A DNA stretch of 64,000 bases from Tubulanus polymorphus (lineage: Eukaryota; Nemertea; Palaeonemertea; Tubulaniformes; Tubulanidae), in contig NC_134026.1 in assembly GCF_964204645.1 (NCBI RefSeq), positions 9,681,450-9,745,449 of the forward strand, read 5' to 3'. The notes under the pieces were generated by a model that saw only the letters and a list, made by a program, of their open reading frames with translations, ran no database searches and had not been told where the DNA came from. Both the position numbers and the translations under genes were made by a program. Of this stretch, positions 21,542-32,601 are shown one piece after another (within the stretch, counting starts at the first letter, position 1; every line of letters begins with the position of its first letter).

Positions 21542-23021
21542 GGCTGAAAGCTTCAGGTATAGGTTGAATGTAAATACACATTGTACATCTATTGGAAAAT
21601 AAATATGAACTGATGGTTTGATTGGCTGGTTTGTTGTTGAATCTGATTGTGGGTTATTAATTACTGATGTGCTGCGACTTTGCGTCTTAAATGCATACAT
21701 TTCAAAGGGCTTCTCTTGTTTTTGTTGTGCTGGTTAAATTATTTTGTAAATGAAAATTGAGGATGTCAAACTTTGGTTTAGAGTTTTGTTACAGTGATTA
21801 ATGAATGCACTGTATATGTGGAGATTATGTAATGATAATTTGCTTGCAGTAGTATAGTAGAACATTCCCCTGTGTGTACTGTCATGGCAAATAACACTTT
21901 TTTCGATCAGTTTATGCTCCACATCGATGAAGTCATGTGCCTGCAAAGCATGTTGAAAATCAACTGGATTCCCTTCTTGATAAGCAGGAAGGGGTCATCG
22001 ATTGGCCCTCCAGGTCTTACGACCAGGAATACAGGTTAATCTGGTCGAATACAGATTAATCAGAAAGGATACATTTTGAAATCATGAATAATATGGGCAC
22101 TTCATCATCTTCTATAGATTATTTTGATGGAAGATAAAACTAAAACTTCATTTTATTTCAGGCAGCAGTTAGAGCCATCACAGCTAAAGTAATCAACATA
22201 CAGATTTAGAATGGAATTTTGAAAGGTAAGAAGAATATGTGGATGTGAATGAATATGTGAATGGTGATTATCGGTTTGTACATGAACTGAAAACCTAAAA
22301 ATCAATGAGTCCATGGTCCGTACTACCATGACACAGTTTTATGATTCTAGTTCAGTGATGACATGTTTTTCATTACACAACATCCATTTACTTCCTGGCA
22401 AGGGCCTTGCCTATCAGCTCTGCTGATACTGATCTTTCATTTACTGTATCTATTATGTTACCAATATCTAATGTCTGATTTCTAAATGAGTGTCTATAAC
22501 CTGTTTTTTCCAGTGGTAGGAACAGCAGCAAAAAGTTATTTTAAACATTGACTGGGATAAAAACAAAAAGAAACAAGGGGCCAATGTTTTAGCGCTAGAC
22601 TTCATGTCATCAGAGAAAAGTGATGCTGAGGATCAATCGATGAGGATTTAAGTACAATTTTTGTGGAGTCAAACAGACTGTCGAAAGCCAAATGTAATTT
22701 GGATTGTACCAATAAAAACTCTCTCCATTCACATTTAGCAATGCTTCTAGTTGAGCCAACCACAAAGGAAGGAGTCGCATGCGATGAAATCCCTAAAAAC
22801 ATTCTAATATCTCTACTTTACTTCCTGATGACAATACAGCACCTAAGTATCTTCAAGTATATTTCATTGACAACCGAGAGGCTCAGCTCCAAAGCCGTGT
22901 GTCTATTTTCAATGACTACAGACCAGATATATTGGGCAAACTGTATCCAATTATGAGTGAACAAACTGAAGAACTATTAGCAGATGACAATTCAATGGGT
23001 GGCGAACCTTAAAAACCAAAC
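21542..23021. other. Unassigned interval
   Basis: AT-rich with short frames only. The part at 22600-23010 contains fragments near the following ORF that may be its decayed upstream part. Confidence 0.4.
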
Positions 23022-23375
23022 ATGATAGTCAATGAATTTCTATGCTTTTGTATGAACAGCAAGAAAACTGATCCATTAAATATGGTGAGAGACATGTGTG
23101 AAAGTTTCTATGATATATCAGCTATAGAGTTTGCGAAGAAAGCCCTGTTCACCTGCATTGATAAGCGTTGGAATATAAGAAAAGGCCAAGGTGCGGAGAA
23201 GAAACACATGGAAGATATTTTGCAAGTATTATTGACTATTGATGCAGACAAGCTACCTTACTTGGTGGCTTTGAACTTGGATAATATCCCTTCTGCTATA
23301 GGGAAAGCGCCTGATATTAACTCTTTAATGAAGGAAATAAAGAAAATTAACCAAATAAATATCGGTCACAACTAA
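23022..23375 (+). CDS. Uncharacterised TE-associated ORF
   Basis: A 117-codon open frame: [14 protein letters not shown], a helical [15 protein letters not shown] segment, a basic RKGQGAEKK stretch and a C-terminal [16 protein letters not shown]. The pattern resembles a small helical domain seen at the N-terminus of invertebrate transposon proteins, but I cannot name the family. A YqaJ-like fragment starts 15 bp downstream. Confidence 0.4.
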   Translation: MIVNEFLCFCMNSKKTDPLNMVRDMCESFYDISAIEFAKKALFTCIDKRWNIRKGQGAEKKHMEDILQVLLTIDADKLPYLVALNLDNIPSAIGKAPDINSLMKEIKKINQINIGHN

Positions 23376-23390
23376 TGCAACACAAGATCA

Positions 23391-23695
23391 TCTTATAAAA
23401 GAAATCGCTCCAGCAGGGAACAATTATGTTGGAGCTTCCCCAGATGGACTTTTGTCCTGTGACTGTTGCGGACAGGGTGTTCTCAAAATAAAATGCCCCT
23501 ACTGCAAGGCGAACAAAACAATAATGGATCAACTGGTGACAAGCATTTTTGTTTGGAGACTGTTTATAATCTAACACGTCTAAAGGGAGATTATCAGTAT
23601 TACATCAGGTTCAATGCCTATGGCTATAACGGGCAGAAACTATTGCAACTAGAGTGTGGACTGGAAGAAGCTATTTGTAGAATGAATGCTATGTG
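23391..23695 (+). pseudogene. YqaJ-like (lambda-exonuclease-fold) nuclease fragment
   Basis: Encodes [16 protein letters not shown] then VLKIKCPYC, and after a frameshift LKGDYQYYIR. The ASPDG...EIKCPY pattern is that of YqaJ recombinase nucleases in animal mobile elements. Asp of SPDG is present, but the catalytic Glu of E-x-K is replaced by Lys (LKIKCPY). N- and C-terminal parts are missing. Confidence 0.6.
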
Positions 23696-24102
23696 ACAAT
23701 GAATTTTTCTTCAGATAAGTTTCCACAGTTACCGACTTATATTTCGTGCATTTTACCAGAGTAACTGGGCAAATATTTCACCGACATTCATGTTCTTACA
23801 GAGACAACAAACAGTAATGATGCCACTGTGAATATTTGTATTTGTCAGGTCGACTTTCCGACAAATATTTTGTTCGCATCCAGAGCGCAAAATGAAATAA
23901 ATCAAATTAACATAAATATCTTAAACATTACATTAATTCTTATTCTGACTTAACCACTGAAGTAGATGCGTTACAGAGAGAGTTACAGGCAATTTTCACA
24001 ATTTTTTCCATTGTAGTCATAGTTGATGTTACACTCGTTTGGAGTACATTATATTACTACAATAGAGCCAAGAGAAGAATATCTTCGTCTGAATGTCCCA
24101 AT

Positions 24103-24244
<142 letters not shown>

Positions 24245-24306
24245 GTGTACTCGAACATTTGCAATGGAACGCGTAAATATTCTTAAGAAGTTCATCCCTT
24301 TCAAAA

Positions 24307-24425
24307 GAATACCCATCACAAATTGCAATGATAAATGGCAAGCCAGTAGGAAGCTACAGGACACAGAATTCGGGCCAAAATTAACATTTTTGGGCACTAA
24401 GGAGGTCATAGGATGGCCATCCGAG
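24307..24425 (+). repeat. Dispersed repeat, copy A
   Basis: Shares ATACCCATCA, AATGGCAA, AGAAGCTAC-like and GGCACTAA blocks in order with 51070-51180 (copy B, inside an intron of the HECT gene). No coding content is supported. Confidence 0.55.
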
Positions 24426-24907
24426 CGACCCAATTTTTCTTATGCTGATAGGTCCTTGGGGGATTCAAATATATACAAAAGATCAAAACAATTGATCAAA
24501 GCGTTTTCAAAAGTTTCTCAAAAAGTTCAAAAATGTGTAAAAAGTGCTGATTTCGGCGAACAAAAATGCCTGCCAGTCGGCCATCTTGATTCTGACGGGC
24601 CAGTTTTTGAGCTGAAAATGTGTCTAGGGTAGATACATGTGTAACCCTAATATCAAGACATTACATTGAAGCGTCTTTAAAACTTCCCAAAATAACTGGA
24701 TTCCGTCTAAGGAGGGACCACGGACGAAAAGTGAATGCAATAGCCCGCTGGGACATGCAAGTCCCAAGTAGGCTAAAAAGTGGCATCTGTCTACATATGA
24801 TCCTTAGGACCTATATAATCAATCTAGCAGAGCTGCAAAGTGGTACTAAAAATGCCATCAAAACTGCTTTCTAGAACCCTATTTCAGATTGACTCCCTCA
24901 CTATTAT

Positions 24908-25135
24908 TTGTTATCACTGCATTGGGGGTAAGTCACCCCTCAATGACGCTCGGAATTAAACTATTTTTGCGTTTTGATTTCCCAGAAAACGTATAACCCA
25001 GAATAAAACCTGCCCGGAAAACCTGGAGTCAAAAATCCTGGAGGGTATCATGGGTGAGGGTTGGATGGGATTCGTGGGTGTTTGATATTTGGGCAGAGAT
25101 ATTATGATTCGGATTAATCAACACTAGTATGCAGT
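24908..25135 (+). repeat. Dispersed repeat pair, copy 1
   Basis: The segment from TCACTGCATTGGGGG through CCTGGAGGGTATCATGGG is repeated with divergence at 26566-26775. Shared words include CACCCCTCAATGACG-like and GGAGGGTAT. Confidence 0.6.
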
Positions 25136-26281
25136 TTTCGAAAAAACGCCAAATATAGGCTAAACTAGAAACCATAAACCTGACTTAATGTTTGCATTAG
25201 TGGACATTGTAGTATGAAAACCATTGTTGTGCGGGTGCGAACAAAACAACTTTATTTTCCTTTAACTAAACAAAGTTCAACAACAAATAACAAAGAATTC
25301 TTTAAAATGCTAATTTTGGCTTTTGAACTGTTTTTACGAACAGAATATTGACAAAAAGCGATACGGAAAGGACACAAACTATGGAAATTGACAATCATTT
25401 ACTCCTGTTTAAATCCGTAGTAATTGAGATTTGCGTGCGCACAGAACGAAAAAATGAAAACAGTACTGATAATATGGGTATCTTTTATCTGAAATCAGCA
25501 GCTCATAAAACCTAATTTTGACAGTGAATTGGCATCGACCTAATGTGGAGAATCGCCAACGAAAAAAGAGGCATCGATATATCGATAGTACGGATTGGCA
25601 CCATCGGAGAAGGAAGGAGTTGGTGAGACAGAAATCATCAATTTTATGCTTTCTATACACACATATCATATTGACGGCAATTGGATCTCCTTCGCTGATG
25701 CCGAGTCGCGGTGTCGTAATGCAAGGGAGGATATTGTCCAGTTCCGTGTCCTTTTAATATCACTATAACCTGAACATTTTTCCCATTTTATTTTGAATTC
25801 GTGACATCTAATAAGGATGCAATAATTCATTGAACAACACAAAGAAAATCATAAGTATTTTGAATCAAGTGTTGAAATAAATTCGAATTCAGTGATGGTG
25901 AAACCAATGATCACTTAACGACAATGCTGTGCCCTGAAACCTATGAAAGATCAAGGTAATTGATTGAAGCCAGTCAACCAAAGCTATCATATTTGGTTTC
26001 AAAAATATCAGAAATTTTTGATAGCCCTTTACATGTGTCATGCGTTTTTTTTCAGTTAACGAGAAGAATCAGAACATAAAGAGATTCAAAAATAAAGATC
26101 ATAGTAAATATTAATAGGCCTAACTATTGTGGTATGGGAACCTTTGCTAACTTTTCTGTTCTTCTTCTATGACATCACCAACGCGGCTGAGGGTGAATTT
26201 GAATTGTGTCATAAATAAGGAGAAAAAAGCCGATAAAAACTAAGTACATGGAAGATAGTTAGACGTCAAATACAACCAAAT
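25136..26281. other. Unassigned interval
   Basis: Non-coding as far as can be seen; short basic frames near 25518 have no family resemblance. Confidence 0.4.
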
Positions 26282-26550
26282 GGAATACGAGCTACTGGGA
26301 GTGGATGAACTGTATATTGCAACTGATAATTCCCGTGAGTTATTCCCCTTAAAACTTGGTTGTTAAATTCGTGAGGGAACAAAGAAGAGCAATCCAACAA
26401 TGCAGACAATGGTTTGTCGAAATCAAACAATATGTCGAGGCACAATTACGCGCTACACTGAAATCAGAAAGAACGCTCGGATGCAGAGGAAGTAGATATC
26501 CGCAAAACAGGGAACTTACTCCTAAAAAGCCTTGTAAATCGAAAAAGTAA
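26282..26550 (+). CDS. Small basic ORF pair, unknown
   Basis: MEYELLGVDELYIATDNSR.. from 26282 passes into the basic frame 26356-26550 (FVREQRRAIQQCRQWFVEI) if one frameshift is allowed, about 90 residues in all. It lies just upstream of repeat copy 2. No family recognised. Confidence 0.25.
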
Positions 26551-26565
26551 AACTAGATTTTAAAT

Positions 26566-26775
26566 CGTCACTGCATCGAGGGAATGTCGCCCCTCAATGA
26601 CGGTTGGAAATACACTTCGAAAGATTTAGGATGCAGAACATGAAACCTGGAATAAAAAATCCCGGAGGGTATTATCGGTGATAGTGGGTGGGAGATTATG
26701 GATGTGGGAGATTATGGGTGTTGCATATTTGGCCAGACGTATTATGATCCTGATTCATTGATGCTAGAATTAGGA
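26566..26775 (+). repeat. Dispersed repeat pair, copy 2
   Basis: Matches 24908-25135 in order and orientation. It ends at the point where gypsy-2 integrase begins, so the repeat edge may mark the 5' truncation of that element. Confidence 0.6.
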
Positions 26776-26778
26776 GAC

Positions 26779-27600
26779 TGAAAAGAAAAGTTCCCCTTAA
26801 AAAGGTTCAGGCCCCAGTACAACCACACGAAATACGGGACGGACCATTTGTGAAGGTAATGGTGGATTGTGTAGGCCCGTTGACCGAGTCCCATAATGGT
26901 ATGAAACAGATCGTAGTATTTTCTGTCATTTCACAAGGTATGCAGAGGCATTCGCTTTTCCAGACATAACAGCTCCAACAATTGCATACTTGTTGCTCAA
27001 TCAGATCATCCTACGGTATGGATTCATGGCAGAGTTGCTTAGTGATAGAGGGAGTAATTTTATGAGTGAATTAGTGTCAGAGATTTTGAAATTAAAACAT
27101 GTAAAGTATAAAAGAACTAGTTCCCTTAACCCGCGTTGCAATGGGCTTTGTGAGAAAACAAATAAAATCTTAGGTGATCTTCTCAGTATGATGGTTTTAG
27201 AAAAGCAAACAGATTGGTCAGACTTCTTGCAATCAGCTTTATATGCATATAACGGAAGCGCAATGAAATCCATAGCAAATTATTCTCTGTTTTATCTTAT
27301 GTTTTTGAGACACCCAAAGACACGTTTGGACTACGCGCTTAGAACCTGCCGACAGAGCAAAGAATGTCGATAGTTATGTAAATATGGCCACTGAAAGACT
27401 TAGATAGGCATATGCATTAGCTAGGGAAGGAATCTTAGAAGCTAAGGTTCAATTTGAGAAGCAGAGTGACAAAAAGGCAACCGATGTTCTGTTCAAAGTT
27501 CGGGATCATTGCTGTGTATTTTTCGCTAATTACATAAAGGGTTAAGCAGGAAACTTGAGAAATGAAAAGAGGGCCTGTATCAGATTACTCAGGTGTTAGG
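26779..27600 (+). pseudogene. Gypsy-2 integrase
   Basis: Starts after the zinc domain at RLKRKVPLKK and runs through VMVDCVGPL (first Asp), LLSDRGSNF (second Asp) and NGLCEK (Glu), then YNGSAMKSIANYSLFYLMFLRHP, and after frameshifts KVRDHCCVFFANYIKGLSRKL. Closest in the window to gypsy-1 integrase. No chromodomain follows: QVLGPAT leads straight to the env acceptor. Confidence 0.85.
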
Positions 27601-27637
27601 TCCAGCTACTTTCAGTTTTCTTTCATATAGTTAAGAG

Positions 27638-30177
27638 ATGAAGATTTCGCTCCTAATGCTGCTTCTCGTCAGCTGACTTTCAGGGATAGTATTTAATAAA
27701 TTCACGGCAATATTCAATGGTGTTTCCAAGTATGACCACACTTTTTGCATTCCATGGCTCGAGTTAGATTTTGAACCATACAACTCTTTAATTGTGAGAA
27801 AAATTTGTATGATGGCTGCCCTCCTTAAAATTCAATAATAGGGAAACTTAATATTGAGATACAAACGATAATGCATTCAAGGGAGACAATAATCGGTTCC
27901 GGTTAAAATAGATAAAAACGGGTAAAGAGAACATTGCTTGGTTTTGTTGCACTTTAAAAAGTAATTCGGCAAAGTCAGTCAGTTGTTGGAATTTTTCCTA
28001 TGATTTTTTAAAAATACATAACAGTTGAGGGAAATCATATCGTGACTTGCCCGATAACTAACATTTTCCATTAGTGGAGACGTTCATATATATCCCGAAA
28101 TAAAAAAAGCAACCAAACTCCAATGATATGCGGGAAGGCTCCATCTATCCCAAGATGTAACCAACAACTAAAGGGGTATATCTTGTAGTTGACTATGAAA
28201 TTCCGATGTATGCGGGAAAGGTCCTCTCGTTCTATGAAATGAACCGACGCTTGCTGGAAAAAACCAACCACAACATGGATGGCACGGACGGCAGCATGAG
28301 CGAAGCCGAGGATTTCAGCACTTTATCAGTAAGTTTTCCATATCATTCACTCATAAAATTGGGTTCTTCAAGCCTTGAATGCACTAGAGAAAGTATGGAT
28401 GTAGTCGCTATGTATCCTTGGTAGTATAGCATCTTGAAATCTGAGGACTGCATGGTGGACAAGGTGACCCGATCAGTCACGTCAGTCAGTCTGCACTATG
28501 AAATCCCACTAAGAGAAAATATAGATGACAGAATGAGGCCTGTGGACCTATGGGCCTATAAATCTACCCAGCATGTCGACATGTAGCCTCGTAGATAGCA
28601 TTTAAGTCCTAATTCCCCTTATGCAATCGTGTTTTAATTCATCATGCAGTTTAAAGCCTGGTGTAGGTTGGCCTACATAAGGAAATATTTTTTACAGTGT
28701 GGCTGAGGACGAAAAACTATGTTTGGTACAGCCACTATGGATGACATAACACTGTTACAAAAACACATATTGAAAATGGAGTCAGGGGTAACCATTTTAA
28801 CGAATCAAATTGTCCAAGAAAGAAAAGGTTTGGATTCTTTCATGAACGTAACTGATGAGCGCATCGAAAATGCAGTATAAAACAGTATAAAATCAAATCA
28901 TTTACTGGAACTTGCAAAGAACTATAAGAGTTTTACAACTACTTATAATACGGAAAGCAGAGATCTGACAGGCTAGTTTTCATGAATAACACTTTAATGA
29001 ATAGCAGGACTTCCACATTTCATAGATGTGACTCGTGATTCCAAAATTACACTGAATTCGATAGCGATTTCCTGGCTTCATGTCAGGGTCGAGATTTAAA
29101 AATTCGTAAAACGACTAAATTCTTAAATTCCAGAAATAAGCTGTTGTGTGCTTTATTTTGCGATCAACGTGCTAAAATAATGCAATTCTGTGATATAAGA
29201 TATGATAAAAATAGCTTAATGGTAGGTAGCATTGAACTAGCTGATGGCAGCTATCTTTAATCATCCATGGACCATACACGGACGATGCAATGTGCAAATC
29301 GAAGAGTAAAGTCTATCACCACCTTTAAGCATTGTGTCATGAAAGTCCATGCAATCAGAATTCTCTACCAATTTTAAGAAAAAATCACACATGCTCACAA
29401 AATAAGTTGGAGTTATTTGCTTCTAAAACCAACACGCTGAAGAATCTAAGAAATGATTTCTAATTAGCAGACTATATCTCTTCACCTACTTCAGTCGGGA
29501 TGTTTTCAGTACCGACTATCTTATCCCTTATTTCAATAATTTTGTCAGTTAGGCCTAATCTAATTTGTGTAAGGAAAATGACAACCCGAAATTATTTGCC
29601 AGTTGCAGCAGCTGCAGTGGCCCAACATATTCCCATGAAAAAAGCTGTTGTCATTTCGTCAAATAGAACATTTGAATTATTGGTACTAAATCTGCAGTCA
29701 GTAAAACTTTAAAAGAAATAAATATAGACCTTTCTATTGATATGTTCATGATAGTTGCAGTTATTTATTGTTTGGTTCATTATATATATGATGATGTTAG
29801 GTACATATGTTCCCTACTATGGTCCTTTAAATCATTTATTACCTGTCGATCTACAATTGTCATAGAAGTATGAATGGAAGAGATTGTATACTACAACCTC
29901 TACTCGAGATATGCGTGTGTCTGGGGGACATAATTTTGACTATGCCTCCTGCCACTTAAAGCTAGAATTAGCTTTCGGATATTTCTTTAGATGGTGTATC
30001 AGGTTTAAATGGGCTACTGTGGTAAAGGTATCTACTGATTGCAATCAGTTCCCCCTTCCAGAAGAAGTAAGTGTCTGTCCATCTACATTTAAACGTTTCA
30101 AGAAAATGTGCCCTCAAGAAAACGGATTGTGGTTTTATGTCCACCAATATGATCTCTCATTTATCTCTCAAATTTAG
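27638..30177 (+). pseudogene. env: Gypsy-2 envelope-like gene, split by an insertion
   Basis: ATG 27638 opens a Leu-rich signal peptide; a following block matches gypsy-1 env around FNKFTAI and HTFCIPW. A KR-type cleavage site with a hydrophobic start lies near 27920. An unrelated insert (27963-28712) follows; env resumes near LFGTA and the KMESG helix, then a Cys-rich ectodomain (about 29090-29400). After a short Ala-rich stretch (29620 region) come a hydrophobic segment with AVIYCLVHY and a long C-terminal extension ending at TAG 30175-30177. Many frameshifts. The extension has a counterpart in gypsy-3. Confidence 0.7.
27963..28712 (+). other. Insertion in gypsy-2 env with an exon-like segment
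   Basis: The insert has no match in gypsy-1 env. Within it 28186-28329 is an open, GC-richer segment (KVLSFYEMNRRLLEKTN.., then acidic) that follows a TTGTAG acceptor-like site and ends TTATCA before GTAAGT, a consensus donor. It looks like a captured exon. Family unknown. Confidence 0.45.
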
Positions 30178-30187
30178 TTTTAGTTTT
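30178..30187 (+). other. Env stop to LTR junction of gypsy-2
   Basis: The env stop ATTTAG is followed by TTTTAGTTTTTGATCT. Gypsy-3 has ATTTAGTTTTGATCT after its env stop (minus strand, near 60438), so env ends right at the LTR in both. Confidence 0.45.
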
Positions 30188-30525
30188 TGATCTGGCTGGC
30201 AACAAGGCAACTTGACCGTATTTTCAGATCCTGAAGATCGTCGTCTTACTTGTTTTTATTTTGGACTTTCGAAATAATGCCTTTACTTTCATGGCACCAA
30301 CTTTATGGAATGTCTTACCACAGGAAATTCGTGAAAGTCCAACTGTCTCATGTTTTAAATCACGTTTAAAAACTTTTCATTTTAGAAACCTGTACAATTA
30401 GTGTTTTAATCTGCTTCTGTCTTAAATGTTTTAATAATGTGAAGTGCAATGATTATGTTTTATAGAAATGCGCTTTATAAGTAAATAAATTATTATTATT
30501 TTTATTATTATTAATGCGGCAAGCA
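30188..30525 (+). repeat. Short LTR (about 101 bp) interrupted by a non-LTR retrotransposon tail
   Basis: The LTR parts are 30188-30279 and 30517-30525. They match 35034-35134, which starts TGATCTGG and ends GAGCA without interruption. The LTR sits between gypsy-2 env and the gypsy-4 primer-binding site, so it may serve as 3' LTR of one and 5' LTR of the other. An LTR this short is unusual; internal deletion is possible. Confidence 0.5.
30280..30511 (+). mobile_element. 3' end of a CR1/L2-type non-LTR retrotransposon
   Basis: Encodes MAPTLWNVLPQEIRESP and CFKSRLKTFHF before a TAG, the C-terminus of many CR1/L2-clade RTs. A 3' UTR with GCGCTTTATAAGTAAATAAA and an (ATT)n tail follow. TAATG flanks it at 30275-30279 and 30512-30516, a likely target duplication inside the LTR. 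Confidence 0.8.
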
Positions 30526-30527
30526 TT

Positions 30528-30546
30528 TGGCGGAGTACCTGGGCAC
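30528..30546 (+). promoter_or_regulatory. Gypsy-4 primer-binding site
   Basis: TGGCGGAGTACCTGGGCAC differs from the gypsy-1 site at 2682 at three positions. Confidence 0.55.
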
Positions 30547-30632
30547 AAACAAATTTGGAAAAACAGAAGATATTTTAAAATGAAGAATAAAACCAAGAAA
30601 ACGAGCAAGTAAGTCAACTTAATTCGACAAAG

Positions 30633-31560
30633 ATGAATGTACCAGTATTTTCAATAGAAAGAGAGAAGGGCCAGGCGAGCAAAGATCAACACCAGCATAT
30701 CGATTTTAGGTCAGACTGATGCAAATTCAGTCTCAAATTTCTGCGTTAGAGACATCGCCTGATAGATTAACATTTAGGCCAGATACCACCTATTCCGGTG
30801 ATGCAGATGAGGATATTAATAGATTTATTCAAGATTTTGAAGAGCGGGTAGAATTTGGGGGTTGGAAAAAATCAAAAGCTCTAGCTGCTAACCCTATGTT
30901 TTTAAAAGGGAAAGCTATGGATCACTACTATTTTCTAAAGTGTAATCCAAAATGTGACGCAGAAGGGAAGAATGTTGAGTATACTTTTGATGAGGTTTGG
31001 AAGAATTCAAAAGAAAGTTCAATACACACAGACACACAGTGGGTAGCTCTACAGCAATTTTACAGTTTAAAGATGATTGAGGGTGAATCAATTGATTGTT
31101 ACATATCTCGGTTGGTTGAGCTGGCAGGGAAATTAGGTAAGGTGGAAAATTATCAATTACAGCCTTTTATTCATGGCCTGCTGCCAAGCACAAAGGCATT
31201 TGTGTTAGGGAAATGTCCAAATTCTATCGACCAGGCGATTAATAATGCCTGTTTGGCGCTTGAATTAGAAAAACTAGTGCCATCACATGCTCAAATTAGA
31301 GCCATAGATTTGGACTTTACTAGGCAGGTAGCTTTGGAAATGGAGGTGAAAGGGTTGAATGATAAACTTTCTCAACTTTTATCACTACAATAAATGACCA
31401 ATTACCAGAGAGACAAAGGGCTATACGGCTTTCTGATGGTCGTCCATATTGTGAAAATTGTTGTACCGCTGGACATACAATGATGAGATGTTGGCAAAAT
31501 CCATCGATAATTTGTCACTATTGTGGCAGACAAGGGCATATAGCCAGACAATGTCGATCT
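30633..31560 (+). pseudogene. Gypsy-4 gag
   Basis: ATG 30633 starts MNVPVF.. as in gypsy-1; after a frameshift the frame 30719-31393 holds FGGWKKSKAL, a capsid-like region with QPFIHGLLPSTKAFVLGKCP, and a C-terminal coiled segment. Zinc knuckles YCENC...GH...C and CHYCGRQGHIARQC follow near 31449-31557 in a shifted frame. Best-preserved gag in the window. Confidence 0.85.
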
Positions 31561-32455
31561 ACTGGACAAAAACTATGGATTGCAGCCTCGATACTCGCCA
31601 GCCTATCGTCCACCGCCACGAAAATTCACGGATAGAACACGCCAATTTGGATATACAGCAAGGGGTTATAATCCTATTCCTGCTAGATTTAATTTTGAAA
31701 CAAACTATAGTCTCAGTTTCAACTGAGGGAGTTTTGAACTGGCTATCCACCTAGAGATAGGCCCACTCAGATTAACCAAGTTGATAGGGATGATGTTTCG
31801 GGAGACTAGGTTGGGCCTATGATTATGAGGTAAATCATGGGCTGTAGGCCAACAGTCAGAATATCGGGCATTATAAAAATGAAAACGATTTTTATGAAGT
31901 AGGCCTAAATTATCAACGTACATTTAACCACGAACATAATATTGATCGAGATTTTGACTATGAACCTTATTTTGAGAATGATTATGCAAGTTATGAACTA
32001 GATATGAAAAATGATGATTACTATTTTAACAAACAACTCTCTTAAGTTTATGAACCTATGCTAATGAAGAATGTGGACAGTAGCACTGCCATGAACCATG
32101 AACAAACTGGGAATTTGAGTGAACTCCCTGGGAAACTTGATACTGATTGCTGAGAATAATAGTGAATATTGTGAATTAGAGATGCCATCAGTCGGTAAGG
32201 ATGAGATAATATAGATATAAGTACAGTTTTTTTTACACAACACAGATACAGATTTGCCTAGGGATAGTGCTGAAATGATTTCTAGTGAATGTAGAATTTT
32301 GAAAGATGATGGTTTTAATGAGAAACAATGTCTGCTAAGAAATGAGTTAAATTTGAATGAAGTGAGAATTAAATGGAAGATGCCGATTCTGAGACTGAAC
32401 TCAGAAGATATGAGAAACAATCAAATAGGAATTAATGATTTAGTAGATATTTAAC
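31561..32455 (+). pseudogene. Gypsy-4 gag-protease linker
   Basis: Asn/Asp/Tyr-rich frames (for example DFDYEPYFENDYASYEL near 31950) occupy the place of the gypsy-1 linker. The element stops before protease; piggyBac-2 begins soon after. Confidence 0.5.
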
Positions 32456-32601
32456 GTGTTGATAGTAATGAGGAGCCGGTCAGAATGAGCGCCAGATGGA
32501 GCCACTATGCAATCGGATAGACAGTCGCATCAACCGCGTGAACACAAACAGTCTAAGCCGTTTTTTCCGTGTTAGCATCGTTGAAAAGCCATAAATTGAA
32601 T

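Noticed and set aside
30188-30279. CTGAAGATCG as a third hammerhead motif
   Set aside because: No GAAA box or stem II follows; the word is part of the short LTR.
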